Shown in pieces: positions 53,127-61,570 of a stretch of 64,000 nt of DNA (positions within the stretch are counted from its first letter, which is position 1; each line of letters starts with the position of its first letter). The notes below the pieces were generated by a model. That model worked only from the letters and a program-made list of their open reading frames with translations, made no database searches and was not told where the DNA came from. The stretch is from Vibrio sp. ES.051 (GTDB lineage: Bacteria; Pseudomonadota; Gammaproteobacteria; Enterobacterales; Vibrionaceae), in the NCBI RefSeq assembly GCF_002563795.1, contig NZ_PDJL01000003.1:310001-374000 (forward strand). The letters are read 5' to 3'. The position numbers and the translations under genes are program-made.

Positions 53127-54728
53127 ATGTCTGATTTTACCAATAGCATGAAAGCTTCCGCGGTGAGCGTGTCATCAGGCGAGGCACAAACAACACGCAA
53201 AACATCAACGGTGACTAACACCACGGATAAATTAGGTCTAAATAACCCCGCTTTCTGGTATAGCGGCGGTTTTATCGGCCTATTCGTCGCCATCGCACTT
53301 TATGATGGCGAGCTGTTATCGACACTCGTTAATGCCGGATTTGGCTGGGCAGTTCAAGTGTTTGGGCCTTACTGGCAGTTATTGCTTCTTCTCACTTTTC
53401 TTATTGGTCTTGGATTAGCTGCAGGGCGAACAGGTAAGGTGATGTTGGGTGGGATCGCTAAGCCGGAAATGGACACCTTTCGTTGGATGGCGATTATTTT
53501 TTGTACCCTACTGGCTGGTGGCGGCGTTTTTTGGGCGGCGGCAGAGCCTATCGCACACTATGTGAATCCGCCACCTTTGTATGGCGCGCAAGATAACTCG
53601 CAGCAAGCGGCAGTGAATGCATTGTCTCAATCTTTTATGCACTGGGGCTTTCTGGCTTGGGCAATTGTTGGTAGCTTAACCTCTATCGTGGTCATGCATT
53701 TGCATTACGACAAAGGCTTACCGCTAAAACCCCGTATTTTGCTTTATCCAGTGTTGGGCGAACGAGCGCTTAAAGGCCAGCTCGGTGCATTGATTGACGC
53801 GTGCTGCATTATCGCGGTAGCCGCGGGCACTATCGGGCCAATTGGGTTTCTAGGCTTGCAGGTTAGCTACGCGTTAAATGCGCTTTTTGATATTCCTGAT
53901 GGCTTTACGACTCAGCTTATCATCATTTTGTTTGCGATTGCGCTTTACACCTTGTCAGCACTCAGTGGATTAAGCCGAGGCATGCAACTGCTTAGTCGTT
54001 ACAACGTGATTCTGGCAATGGCATTGATGGTTTACATCCTGTTTTTTGGCCCTACGAATTTTATCTTTAACGGATACATTCAAGGTGTAGGGAGCATGCT
54101 GGATAACTTTATCCCAATGGCGACCTATCGCGGTGACGAAGGTTGGCTAAGCTGGTGGACAGTATTTTTCTGGGGCTGGTTCCTTGGTTATGGTCCGATG
54201 ATGGCAATCTTTATTGCGCGTATTTCCCGTGGTCGCACTATTCGCCAAGTTATTTCCACCATCAGTATTGTGGCTCCACTCACCACCTGTTTTTGGTTCA
54301 CGATTGTAGGCGGCTCAGGCCTTGCGTTTGAAATTGCGGAACCGGGTAGTGTGAGTGCGGCGTTTGAAGGCTTTAACTTGCCAGGTGCTTTGCTTGCAGT
54401 GACTCAGCAGCTACCAATGCCGATGCTGACTTCGATTCTATTTCTGATTTTAACCACGATCTTCATCGTCACAACGGGCGACTCAATGACCTACACCATC
54501 AGTGTCGTGATCAGTGGTGAAACGGAGCCGAATGCGATCATCCGTACCTTCTGGGGCGTAATGATGGGAGTGACAGCACTGATCCTGATTTCGCTTGGCT
54601 CTGGTGGCATCTCTGCACTGCAATCTTTCATTGTGATTACCGCGGTTCCGGTTTCTCTGATTCTGTTGCCGTCACTTTGGAATGCACCGCAAATCGCAAT
54701 CAAAATGGCGAAAGAGCAAGGGCTATAA
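53127..54728 (+). CDS. Divergent BCCT-family transporter
   Basis: A 533-residue carrier from ATG 53127 (GGAG upstream), with 12 hydrophobic segments and the family signature FIARISRGRTIRQ. The substrate box departs from betaine carriers: segment 4 reads HWGFLAWAIVGS, with Val where Tyr is usual, and segment 8 reads FFWGWFLGYGPMM, with GYGP in place of the common WSP. The long C-terminal osmosensory tail is absent. It is probably a catabolic importer of a zwitterionic quaternary amine or sulfonium compound and not an osmolyte accumulator. The exact ligand is unknown. Confidence 0.85.
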   Translation: MSDFTNSMKASAVSVSSGEAQTTRKTSTVTNTTDKLGLNNPAFWYSGGFIGLFVAIALYDGELLSTLVNAGFGWAVQVFGPYWQLLLLLTFLIGLGLAAGRTGKVMLGGIAKPEMDTFRWMAIIFCTLLAGGGVFWAAAEPIAHYVNPPPLYGAQDNSQQAAVNALSQSFMHWGFLAWAIVGSLTSIVVMHLHYDKGLPLKPRILLYPVLGERALKGQLGALIDACCIIAVAAGTIGPIGFLGLQVSYALNALFDIPDGFTTQLIIILFAIALYTLSALSGLSRGMQLLSRYNVILAMALMVYILFFGPTNFIFNGYIQGVGSMLDNFIPMATYRGDEGWLSWWTVFFWGWFLGYGPMMAIFIARISRGRTIRQVISTISIVAPLTTCFWFTIVGGSGLAFEIAEPGSVSAAFEGFNLPGALLAVTQQLPMPMLTSILFLILTTIFIVTTGDSMTYTISVVISGETEPNAIIRTFWGVMMGVTALILISLGSGGISALQSFIVITAVPVSLILLPSLWNAPQIAIKMAKEQGL

Positions 54729-54829
54729 CAAGTATCTAATTCAAACAACGTGGAGCTTGTGCGGGTGTTTTCCTCCTGCATCCGCACAAACCCTAGTATT
54801 CTTACAATAACAAATAGGTGGTGAGCAAA

Positions 54830-56566
54830 ATGGATGCACATCGTTCTACTTATACGGAAGCAACTATGCGCGACGCAGCGATTGTCATGGCAGCCGAAAG
54901 GCTTGGCGCAATGCACCAAAACCGAATCAGCTTTGTTCGTAGTCTGATTCGTAATATGGCAAGCCAAAATTGGCAGGTAACCAAGCATGAGTGGCAACTT
55001 TGTCCGCGTGGTTATGGTCACGTTATTTACAAATTGACCACGCTAGAGCACGTTTATCATTTGGTGGTGTTCTGTGATGAAATTGCTGATGACGAGCGTA
55101 ATGATCGCGTCATTGCTGAAAAGTGGGACGTCACATTCGCACTGGTTCAAGGCGATGTTGATGTTACTTTGTTGGAAAGATTGCGAGCAAATGTACCGCT
55201 GCAAGAAGCGGGACGCAATCCGAATAACGTGCTTGTTCTGGCTCGCGCAAACAAAAGCGTGCGTGTGTTTGAACACATTGTTAGCGCACTTTCTCAAGGC
55301 AAGCAGCCCGAGCCAAAAGAGCTGGCGGAAGTGGGTTATATCTTGCGTACCACGGCCGTTTATGGCAACGGAAAGTTTGGCATCGCCGATTTCAAACTGT
55401 TAGAGAATAACCCAGATTTCAGCCAGTCTTTTAGTGCGCAAATGTGTGCCGTATATATGTTGCGTGAATTCAGCCTAGATTGGGTGCACTACCTGGCACT
55501 TCAGCAAGGAGGCGACAAAGCGGTGGCTTTGCATCGTGGCTTGCAGCGCTACCTTGGTGTCGGCAATGCTACTGGCTTAGGCATGGCTCCATACTTGATT
55601 AATCACCCGTGCATCGTTGACCAATGGATGACCTCCCGCGAACGTGCTATTGCGCGAGTCTTTGCCATGCCATGTGAAGAATCATTCCATACGCCATTGC
55701 AAGCTTTACTAAACAAAGCGCAACGTCACCTAGAGCAAGTTATCACCATTAATGAGCATCAAGACAGGCTCAATCACCAAGCGATAGCGGACATCAAACA
55801 ACTATTGTCTGAACTCACAACGTTAATGGCATCACATCCGAACTGGGCGAGTTTGGTCGAGCATAAGAAAACAATGAGTGTGGAAGCCCAAGAAATCCTC
55901 ACCTCTTGCTTGATTGAACTCTACCCATCTTTGGTGGACGAATTTGCTAGCCAAATGAATACGGATGAAACGCTATCGATTCCGGGCGGGAAAAAGATCC
56001 AAGATTTACTTGAGGTGTTGCAAAGCAAATACCGCTGGGTGATTGATGCGGATTACTCACTAGCCGAGAACAACTACTGGTTCTGGTATCGTTCACAAGA
56101 CAAAGAAGAACCAAGGCTTGGTGTTCGTGGGGAGGAAGCAGGAGAAGAAAAAGAGCTGCCGCTTGATATCGGCAGACAAGTGAATCGCTTGTACCACGCT
56201 TTGCTTGGTTGTGATGAAGAAATGTCCGTAGCAGAGTTTCTGTTGCAAAATCCGACTTACCGTTCGATCACACGTCGCGTATGGACGTTAGGCAACCGAG
56301 CAATGGGTGATATTCAAATGAACGTGCTACGCCAAGATGCACTGCCAATGCACTTATTGCGCTGTAAGTTGGCTATCTTTGGTGCGACTAAGTTTGATCC
56401 ACGCTCGGATCGTTGGGTTCGCGTGACCTTCTTCCAAGGTGCGCCGCTGGTGGATGAAATTCACGACCCGCAATTGGCAGATAACTGGATTTTCCCAAGC
56501 ATGCCTGAGCGTGAAGAAATTACGCAAAGTGACAATCAAAAAATCAACGGAGGATTTGCAGTATGA
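54830..56566 (+). CDS. Cytosolic protein of unknown function, 578 residues
   Basis: I do not recognise this protein. It starts at ATG 54830 (AGGTGG upstream; in-frame GTG codons at 54818 and 54821 are possible) and ends by overlapping the next gene by four bases. No signal peptide or membrane segment is seen. Notable features are a basic N-terminus, the Gly-rich GVGNATGLGMAPYLINHPC (about residues 250-268), an aromatic NNYWFWYRSQD (about 415) and a hydrophilic C-terminal half. Being cotranscribed with the BCCT and DUF3726-like genes, it probably acts in the same pathway, as an enzyme or subunit of a two-protein complex. Confidence 0.75.
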   Translation: MDAHRSTYTEATMRDAAIVMAAERLGAMHQNRISFVRSLIRNMASQNWQVTKHEWQLCPRGYGHVIYKLTTLEHVYHLVVFCDEIADDERNDRVIAEKWDVTFALVQGDVDVTLLERLRANVPLQEAGRNPNNVLVLARANKSVRVFEHIVSALSQGKQPEPKELAEVGYILRTTAVYGNGKFGIADFKLLENNPDFSQSFSAQMCAVYMLREFSLDWVHYLALQQGGDKAVALHRGLQRYLGVGNATGLGMAPYLINHPCIVDQWMTSRERAIARVFAMPCEESFHTPLQALLNKAQRHLEQVITINEHQDRLNHQAIADIKQLLSELTTLMASHPNWASLVEHKKTMSVEAQEILTSCLIELYPSLVDEFASQMNTDETLSIPGGKKIQDLLEVLQSKYRWVIDADYSLAENNYWFWYRSQDKEEPRLGVRGEEAGEEKELPLDIGRQVNRLYHALLGCDEEMSVAEFLLQNPTYRSITRRVWTLGNRAMGDIQMNVLRQDALPMHLLRCKLAIFGATKFDPRSDRWVRVTFFQGAPLVDEIHDPQLADNWIFPSMPEREEITQSDNQKINGGFAV

Positions 56567-57294
56567 TCGTCTCTCATAACGAATTGGTGGCCGTGGTTAA
56601 TAAGGCATTTCTTGGCATGCGCCGTCACTGTGGTGAGGCGGATGTCATCGCAAACATGGTGGCGGATTTGCAAATGGTCGGTTTGCACGGAGTACGCCAC
56701 TTTAATAACGCCAGCCTGTTTCTTGAGTTAGATTCCGACTGCGCCGTATCGGTGACCAACAGCACGCCATCGAGCATCGAGATGGATTTGCACAATGGTA
56801 GTGTGGCGTGCCACTTACCTACCGTGTTGGACTTCGCACTTGAGAAAATGATCAACAGCAAATCCATTACCGTTACATTGAAGCAGTGTCATAATCGCTG
56901 GTTAGCATTCAGTGAACTACTGAAGTTATCGGCTAAAGGGATTGCTTGCCGCGCACAGTGGATTAATGGTTCCAGCCCAAGACGCACGCTTTATGTACTC
57001 AATCGAGGACGTATCGCACCCGAAGTATTTTTCTCGGATCAGGTTGATGAGCAGGAGACGGATCTTCATCGCATGATCATTGAGCTTTCAATCAACGATT
57101 TCGATCTTGAAAAGAGCTCACAAGATTATGCTATTCATATTGAAGGAGATGAGTTGCTCCGAGCTCAGCAAACATCATGGAAAAATGGCATCTTTGTTGA
57201 AGACCAAGAGTGGGAAACCCTTAAGCAAAGCGCAACGGCATTCTTAGTTGAAAGTAGCGAGCGCTCAATACAAGGTGCGGGTGGGGTGATTTAG
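56563..57294 (+). CDS. DUF3726-like protein
   Basis: A 243-residue soluble protein resembling, as far as I recall, DUF3726 proteins, which begin with a conserved NE-L/I helix and a Glu in the GEAD-like stretch (here SHNELVAVVNKAFLGMRRHCGEAD). The start overlaps the preceding gene by four bases (ATGA) with GGAGG upstream, so the two products are made in step and may form a complex. No catalytic motif is visible. It ends the cluster; a hairpin terminator follows at 57318. Confidence 0.65.
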   Translation: MIVSHNELVAVVNKAFLGMRRHCGEADVIANMVADLQMVGLHGVRHFNNASLFLELDSDCAVSVTNSTPSSIEMDLHNGSVACHLPTVLDFALEKMINSKSITVTLKQCHNRWLAFSELLKLSAKGIACRAQWINGSSPRRTLYVLNRGRIAPEVFFSDQVDEQETDLHRMIIELSINDFDLEKSSQDYAIHIEGDELLRAQQTSWKNGIFVEDQEWETLKQSATAFLVESSERSIQGAGGVI

Positions 57295-57317
57295 AGCCAA
57301 TACAAATAAGCCACATT

Positions 57318-57340
57318 AAGGCGGCGTACGCGGCCTTTTT
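57318..57340 (+). terminator. Terminator of the BCCT cluster
   Basis: AAGGC (57318-57322) pairs with GCCTT (57333-57337) around an inner GCG/CGC, followed by five T at 57336-57340. A second hairpin, GCCTCCT/AGGAGGC (57387-57414), lies nearer the convergent proX-like gene. Confidence 0.65.
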
Positions 57341-57445
57341 CACCAGCAGAAACGATGAGCCGGCATACCATGTATGAGCATAGTTAGCCTCCTAAATCGT
57401 TATAGAAAGGAGGCGAAATAATTTGTTCGTTTTGGCATGCGATCG

Positions 57446-58441
57446 TTACAGTGCTTTTTCGATCTTCATTGCGACGTTTTTCGATACCCATGTTTTCCAT
57501 AAATCAGGATAGGTATCAAAGAAGTAGAACATCGCCTCTTCACCGTCAGCGTAGTTATCTTCCATCCACGCGAGCAGTTCACTCATCTGCTGGTTAGTAA
57601 AGCCCCGCTTTTGTAAATAAGCGAACGCTGCGGACTCTCTATTCGCAAACGCTTCTGTTGTCACCGTACGAACGGGCGAGGGCGGGTACATCGTCACTTT
57701 TGGTGATACACAATCTGGCTGAGTTGTGCAATTACGATACTCGTCCAAATCGGTCCCGCTGCCAAAGTCCACTTTGACCATCTCATATTTACCCAATACT
57801 GGCGTTGGTGACCAATAGTAACCAAACCAAGGCTGCTTGCGATCATAAGCCTTGGCAATGGTGCCGGCTAAGGCGGCGCCGGAGCCAGGGTCGACCATCT
57901 CAAATCCATGTTTATCCAGCCCTAACGCGTTAAATAGGTGACCAGACGTAATTTGGCATGTCCAGCCCGCAGGACAACTATAGAAAGCGAACTTCTCTTC
58001 ATATTCCGGGTGTTCAAACAACGCCGCATGCTTAATAACGCCTTCGATGGTTGCCAGTTCTGGATATTGCTTGACTAAATAAGCAGGGACCCAAAAACCT
58101 TCCTCACCCCCATTTACCAGCGACTCGCCGGCAATACGTAAGCGTTTATCGGCAATACCTTTATCGAGTGCTTCTTTAATGCCATTTGTCCACAACTCAG
58201 GTGCAACATCGGGCTCGCCTTTTTCAATCATTGACGTGCCCGTTGGAACGCTATCACCAGGGATTAATTCCGCATCACAGTGGTAGCCTTCATTAAGAAT
58301 AAATTGGTCGATGTGCGCCATTAAACTGGCCGAATTCCAGTTCATATCTGCGATAGTAATTTTGCCGCATTCGCTGGCGTTTGTATGAGTTGAAAGTGCA
58401 GATAGCAGCAGAACGGAGAGTATTGAAGGTGTCGTTTTCAT
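57446..58441 (-). CDS. Orphan glycine betaine-type ABC substrate-binding protein
   Basis: A 331-residue periplasmic protein with a signal peptide ending near THTNA-SECG and an OpuAC-type solute-binding domain. The opening DMNWNSASLMAHIDQFIL and the tryptophans in VAPELWTNG, AGWTC and QPWFGYYWSPTPVLGKY suggest an aromatic cage for a quaternary amine. No permease or ATPase gene is adjacent, so it must work with a transporter elsewhere. Its position beside the BCCT cluster strengthens the betaine-like substrate hypothesis. It is transcribed toward the cluster. Confidence 0.88.
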   Translation of the reverse strand: MKTTPSILSVLLLSALSTHTNASECGKITIADMNWNSASLMAHIDQFILNEGYHCDAELIPGDSVPTGTSMIEKGEPDVAPELWTNGIKEALDKGIADKRLRIAGESLVNGGEEGFWVPAYLVKQYPELATIEGVIKHAALFEHPEYEEKFAFYSCPAGWTCQITSGHLFNALGLDKHGFEMVDPGSGAALAGTIAKAYDRKQPWFGYYWSPTPVLGKYEMVKVDFGSGTDLDEYRNCTTQPDCVSPKVTMYPPSPVRTVTTEAFANRESAAFAYLQKRGFTNQQMSELLAWMEDNYADGEEAMFYFFDTYPDLWKTWVSKNVAMKIEKAL

Positions 58442-58687
58442 GTGACTGAATTCCCTTATCGTTATCCTTTACTTCATTATATACATAGACTTATGAAGGT
58501 TCAGAAAACAAGGTTTTTTCAGTGACGTTGAGCAGAAAAATAATGTTTGACGTCAAGCTTAGGGTAGGAGCCTTATGCGGTCGTTGCGCATGGACGGCCT
58601 ATACGAAGGAGTAAGGCCGAACGTTTCGATAAGCCGTTATTCTAAATAAAAAAACGGTCACGAAGTTATCGAATATACACGGTTTGA

Positions 58688-58849
58688 TTACACAAATAGT
58701 TTGGATAACATATCTCTTTCTTCAACAGACAGTAGCGGATTTTGCTTGTTATTTAACTTAATGCTGATTTCACCTTGCAGTGATTTCAACTGACTGGCAG
58801 TCAGGTTACTCAGCTTTTGCTTGAGCTCATTAAATTGTTGGGCCGTCAT
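58688..58849 (-). CDS. 53-residue conserved-looking small protein
   Basis: An ATG at 58849, preceded by GAGGAAATTGAG, opens a 53-codon frame beginning MTAQQFNELKQKLSNL and ending ERDMLSKLFV. It is a highly charged, helical sequence without hydrophobic or cysteine motifs; it looks like a genuine small cytosolic protein rather than random sequence. I recall similar short hypothetical proteins in Vibrio but cannot assign a function. The 246 bp between it and the proX-like gene show no gene. Confidence 0.6.
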   Translation of the reverse strand: MTAQQFNELKQKLSNLTASQLKSLQGEISIKLNNKQNPLLSVEERDMLSKLFV

Positions 58850-58969
58850 CTCAATTTCCTCGTTGTATTTAGGCTTATCCTTCGTTAGCCGTATTTCGTC
58901 GTCCTTGATAGGGACACAACATACTTATTCAATATAAGTAGATTATGATTTGATCGATTACCTTTTGTC

Positions 58970-59078
58970 CGAATATTGTCAAGCTGTGTTAAGTGATACG
59001 TCAGATTTTTCTATGTTAGGTTTTTCCACCTATTTAAGAGGGAGATCACAAGGGAAGCCAAGTGGGCTTCCCTTTGTT
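58970..59078 (+). ncRNA. Possible small RNA ending at a stem-loop
   Basis: A perfect 10-bp stem, AAGGGAAGCC (59050-59059) with GGCTTCCCTT (59065-59074), is followed on the plus strand by TGTTTAT. No plus-strand gene precedes it, and the T-rich side does not suit the minus-strand yccS gene. A short plus-strand RNA between about 58970 and 59078 is one reading; a weak bidirectional terminator is the other. The promoter was not established, so the 5' end is a guess. Confidence 0.3.
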
Positions 59079-59103
59079 TATAGTCTGTTATTGATACATG
59101 AAG

Positions 59104-61308
59104 CTAGTTAACTCTCACCGCAAACTTACTCGCCAATGAATGTAGCTCTGGGAGCATGCGATAGATAAGGTAAAGCTGCTGCAACACCATCCGGGCGGAG
59201 CTGTCATCTTCGTCCCGCCATTCATTTAAACGTTGCTCAAGGCCGGCATCGTCGATGCCAGAAAGATCACACGTTTCACAATGTTGGTGGAGCTGTTGAT
59301 GGAGTACATCCAAATGCTGATGAATGCAGCGGTGAGCATCTAAAACCAGCTTGTGAATAGATTCATCTTCGATACGCGTTCGGTGTGCGCCGAGCGCCGA
59401 AATATAGTTTAACATTGCATGATTAAGGGTTAAGAAGCGAAAGCTTTCATCAAGGGCGGCGCGATATTTACCCGGTTCAGCAAGCATCGTACTAATGGCA
59501 GAAGAGAGTGTTGCATCATTATTGTGTGCTTGGCGGCGGGCAATGCGGTAATTCAAACTGTCTTTTTTTCCTATCCGATACTGACCGATGATCTGATCGA
59601 GGTACTGCTTATTTGCGTCTATCGCATCCGACATTACCTTGTGCAGTCTTCTCGATTGCCAGTCAGGCAAGATAACCAAGACGGCCACAACTGCGAGTGC
59701 ACAGCCTATAAGCGTATCCGCTAAACGAGGCAACACGACGGCGTAACCTTCTCCTAATTGATTAAACAAAAAGAGTACCAATAGCGTGATGAAGCCGGTC
59801 GCGTACCCATAATTGTTCATCCTGAATGCGAAAAACATGACGCCAGAGATAACAATAAACACCAACTGACTCTCTTGCGACGGGAAGAAGGTAAGCAGTG
59901 GAACACCAATTAATAACCCTGCCAGCGTACCAATCACTCGCGCTGTGAGTTTTTGACGTGTCGCGCTGTAGTTTGGCTGGCAAACAAACAGTGTCGTTAG
60001 CAGTATCCAATAGCCTCGATCGATGCTGAACACTTGGATGATCCCGTATCCGACGGTTAATGCAATCGACATACGCAATGCATGACGAAACAACATCGAA
60101 TCTTTGTGTAGGTTGGCTGAAATACGTTGCCACATCGCTTTTAATGTATGCGGGTTGGTATCTGCCAACGTTTCTTCTTCTAAGCCTTCAACATCGGGGT
60201 TATTAATGTTGTTGAGCTGTTTTTCAACGGTCGCTAAGTTATTGAATAAATATGTTAACTGCATCAGCAAGCGCTTCCAGTGGCCTTGCTTTTGTTCTTC
60301 TAAATAAGCGAGAGAGTTTTGCAGCTCAGCTAAAGCCAAAATGGATTGATCGGTATGAGTGTATTCATTGCCAAGCTGGATGGCTTGAGCAATATCGCGG
60401 CAGGCTTGAGCTTGAGACTCTAGGAGATACTTAAAGCGGAATAATACATCGGAACGTTCAAACTCGGTTGCTAAATCTTGGTAACGATAATGGCTTGAGC
60501 TAACGCGTTCGTGAATGTCTTGTGCGATAAAGTAAATATTTAAAAATCGGTCGCTTGGCCCATCAATATGACCTCGTTTGGAGCGGTTTAGCAATGTCGC
60601 TTTACAAGCGTTTAATGCCATGACTGTCGCGGCATTAAGTTTAGCCGCTTCAATTCGCATTGGCTGAGGGGCAAGGTTGGTGACCGGATGAAACAGCTTT
60701 GCTTTTGCATCAAGGTAGTTCGCCAGTTGAACGAACACATTGGCCAAGCTTTGTTGCACGGGTTGAAGTGGCCAAAACATCTGCCAAATCATTGACATAA
60801 AGTAATACCACGCCGCCCCTGTTAGTAACAATAGTGGTTGAAACCAAATGTTGGTGCTCTCATGGGCGCCGAGCATGGTATAAATAGCGATCAGCAAAGA
60901 GCCAAATGCAATGCTGGCATACTTGGGGCCAATCGCACCAAGAATGATGAAGCAAAAGGTGGAAATAAATAACCCTGCCGCAAAGGCCCAAGGCGTATCA
61001 AATAAAATCTCTATCGAGAAAGCCGCTACAGCAAAACAGAGGAAGGTAAGGAGTAACGCCTTAATTCGCCCAGTGAAACTGTCATCCGTTTCAGCCAATG
61101 CAGCGGCGATAACACCTAGAGTAAGCGGCGTTATTAGCGTATTTTGTTCAAAGAGCCAAGTCGGGATCACGACCCCTAGCAAGGTGATTAAGATAAGAAC
61201 GCTATAATTTATGGTTTTATTGGCCCAATAGAGTCGAAATTTAGAAGTTGCTTGCACAATGCGCCTTACGTTACCGATGAGATATGGGGGAAATATTAGC
61301 AACGCCAC
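59104..61308 (-). CDS. yccS: YccS/YhfK-family inner membrane protein (FUSC)
   Basis: A 734-residue protein with two blocks of about six hydrophobic segments (about 30-180 and 400-540), each followed by a long helical cytosolic domain. It matches the YccS family, with PLTLGVIAAALAETDDSFTGRIKALLLTFLCF and the FUSC-type second half LLTTLFVCQPNYSATRQKLTARVIGTLAG. The family is related to aromatic-acid efflux proteins such as AaeB, but the substrate is not known. It diverges from helD across 262 bp. Confidence 0.88.
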   Translation of the reverse strand: MALLIFPPYLIGNVRRIVQATSKFRLYWANKTINYSVLILITLLGVVIPTWLFEQNTLITPLTLGVIAAALAETDDSFTGRIKALLLTFLCFAVAAFSIEILFDTPWAFAAGLFISTFCFIILGAIGPKYASIAFGSLLIAIYTMLGAHESTNIWFQPLLLLTGAAWYYFMSMIWQMFWPLQPVQQSLANVFVQLANYLDAKAKLFHPVTNLAPQPMRIEAAKLNAATVMALNACKATLLNRSKRGHIDGPSDRFLNIYFIAQDIHERVSSSHYRYQDLATEFERSDVLFRFKYLLESQAQACRDIAQAIQLGNEYTHTDQSILALAELQNSLAYLEEQKQGHWKRLLMQLTYLFNNLATVEKQLNNINNPDVEGLEEETLADTNPHTLKAMWQRISANLHKDSMLFRHALRMSIALTVGYGIIQVFSIDRGYWILLTTLFVCQPNYSATRQKLTARVIGTLAGLLIGVPLLTFFPSQESQLVFIVISGVMFFAFRMNNYGYATGFITLLVLFLFNQLGEGYAVVLPRLADTLIGCALAVVAVLVILPDWQSRRLHKVMSDAIDANKQYLDQIIGQYRIGKKDSLNYRIARRQAHNNDATLSSAISTMLAEPGKYRAALDESFRFLTLNHAMLNYISALGAHRTRIEDESIHKLVLDAHRCIHQHLDVLHQQLHQHCETCDLSGIDDAGLEQRLNEWRDEDDSSARMVLQQLYLIYRMLPELHSLASKFAVRVN

Positions 61309-61570
61309 TATAACGTGTTTATGATTTACTTTAAAAAAATATCGTTGTTGTTTATGAAATCAACAGTGATGTCATTGACTTAAACTTGATTTCGTTCTCA
61401 ATGACAATGAAATTTTACATGCTTATGATTATTCGCTCATTAAACCGACAGTAATGTGAATTTTATTAAAGAATAAAAAAAGATGCTTACTTAGAGGCTC
61501 GCCATTACTACAATTCGGTGCCTTAAAATGATATAAACCGACAACTTCTAACTTAAAAGGCGCACGTTTC

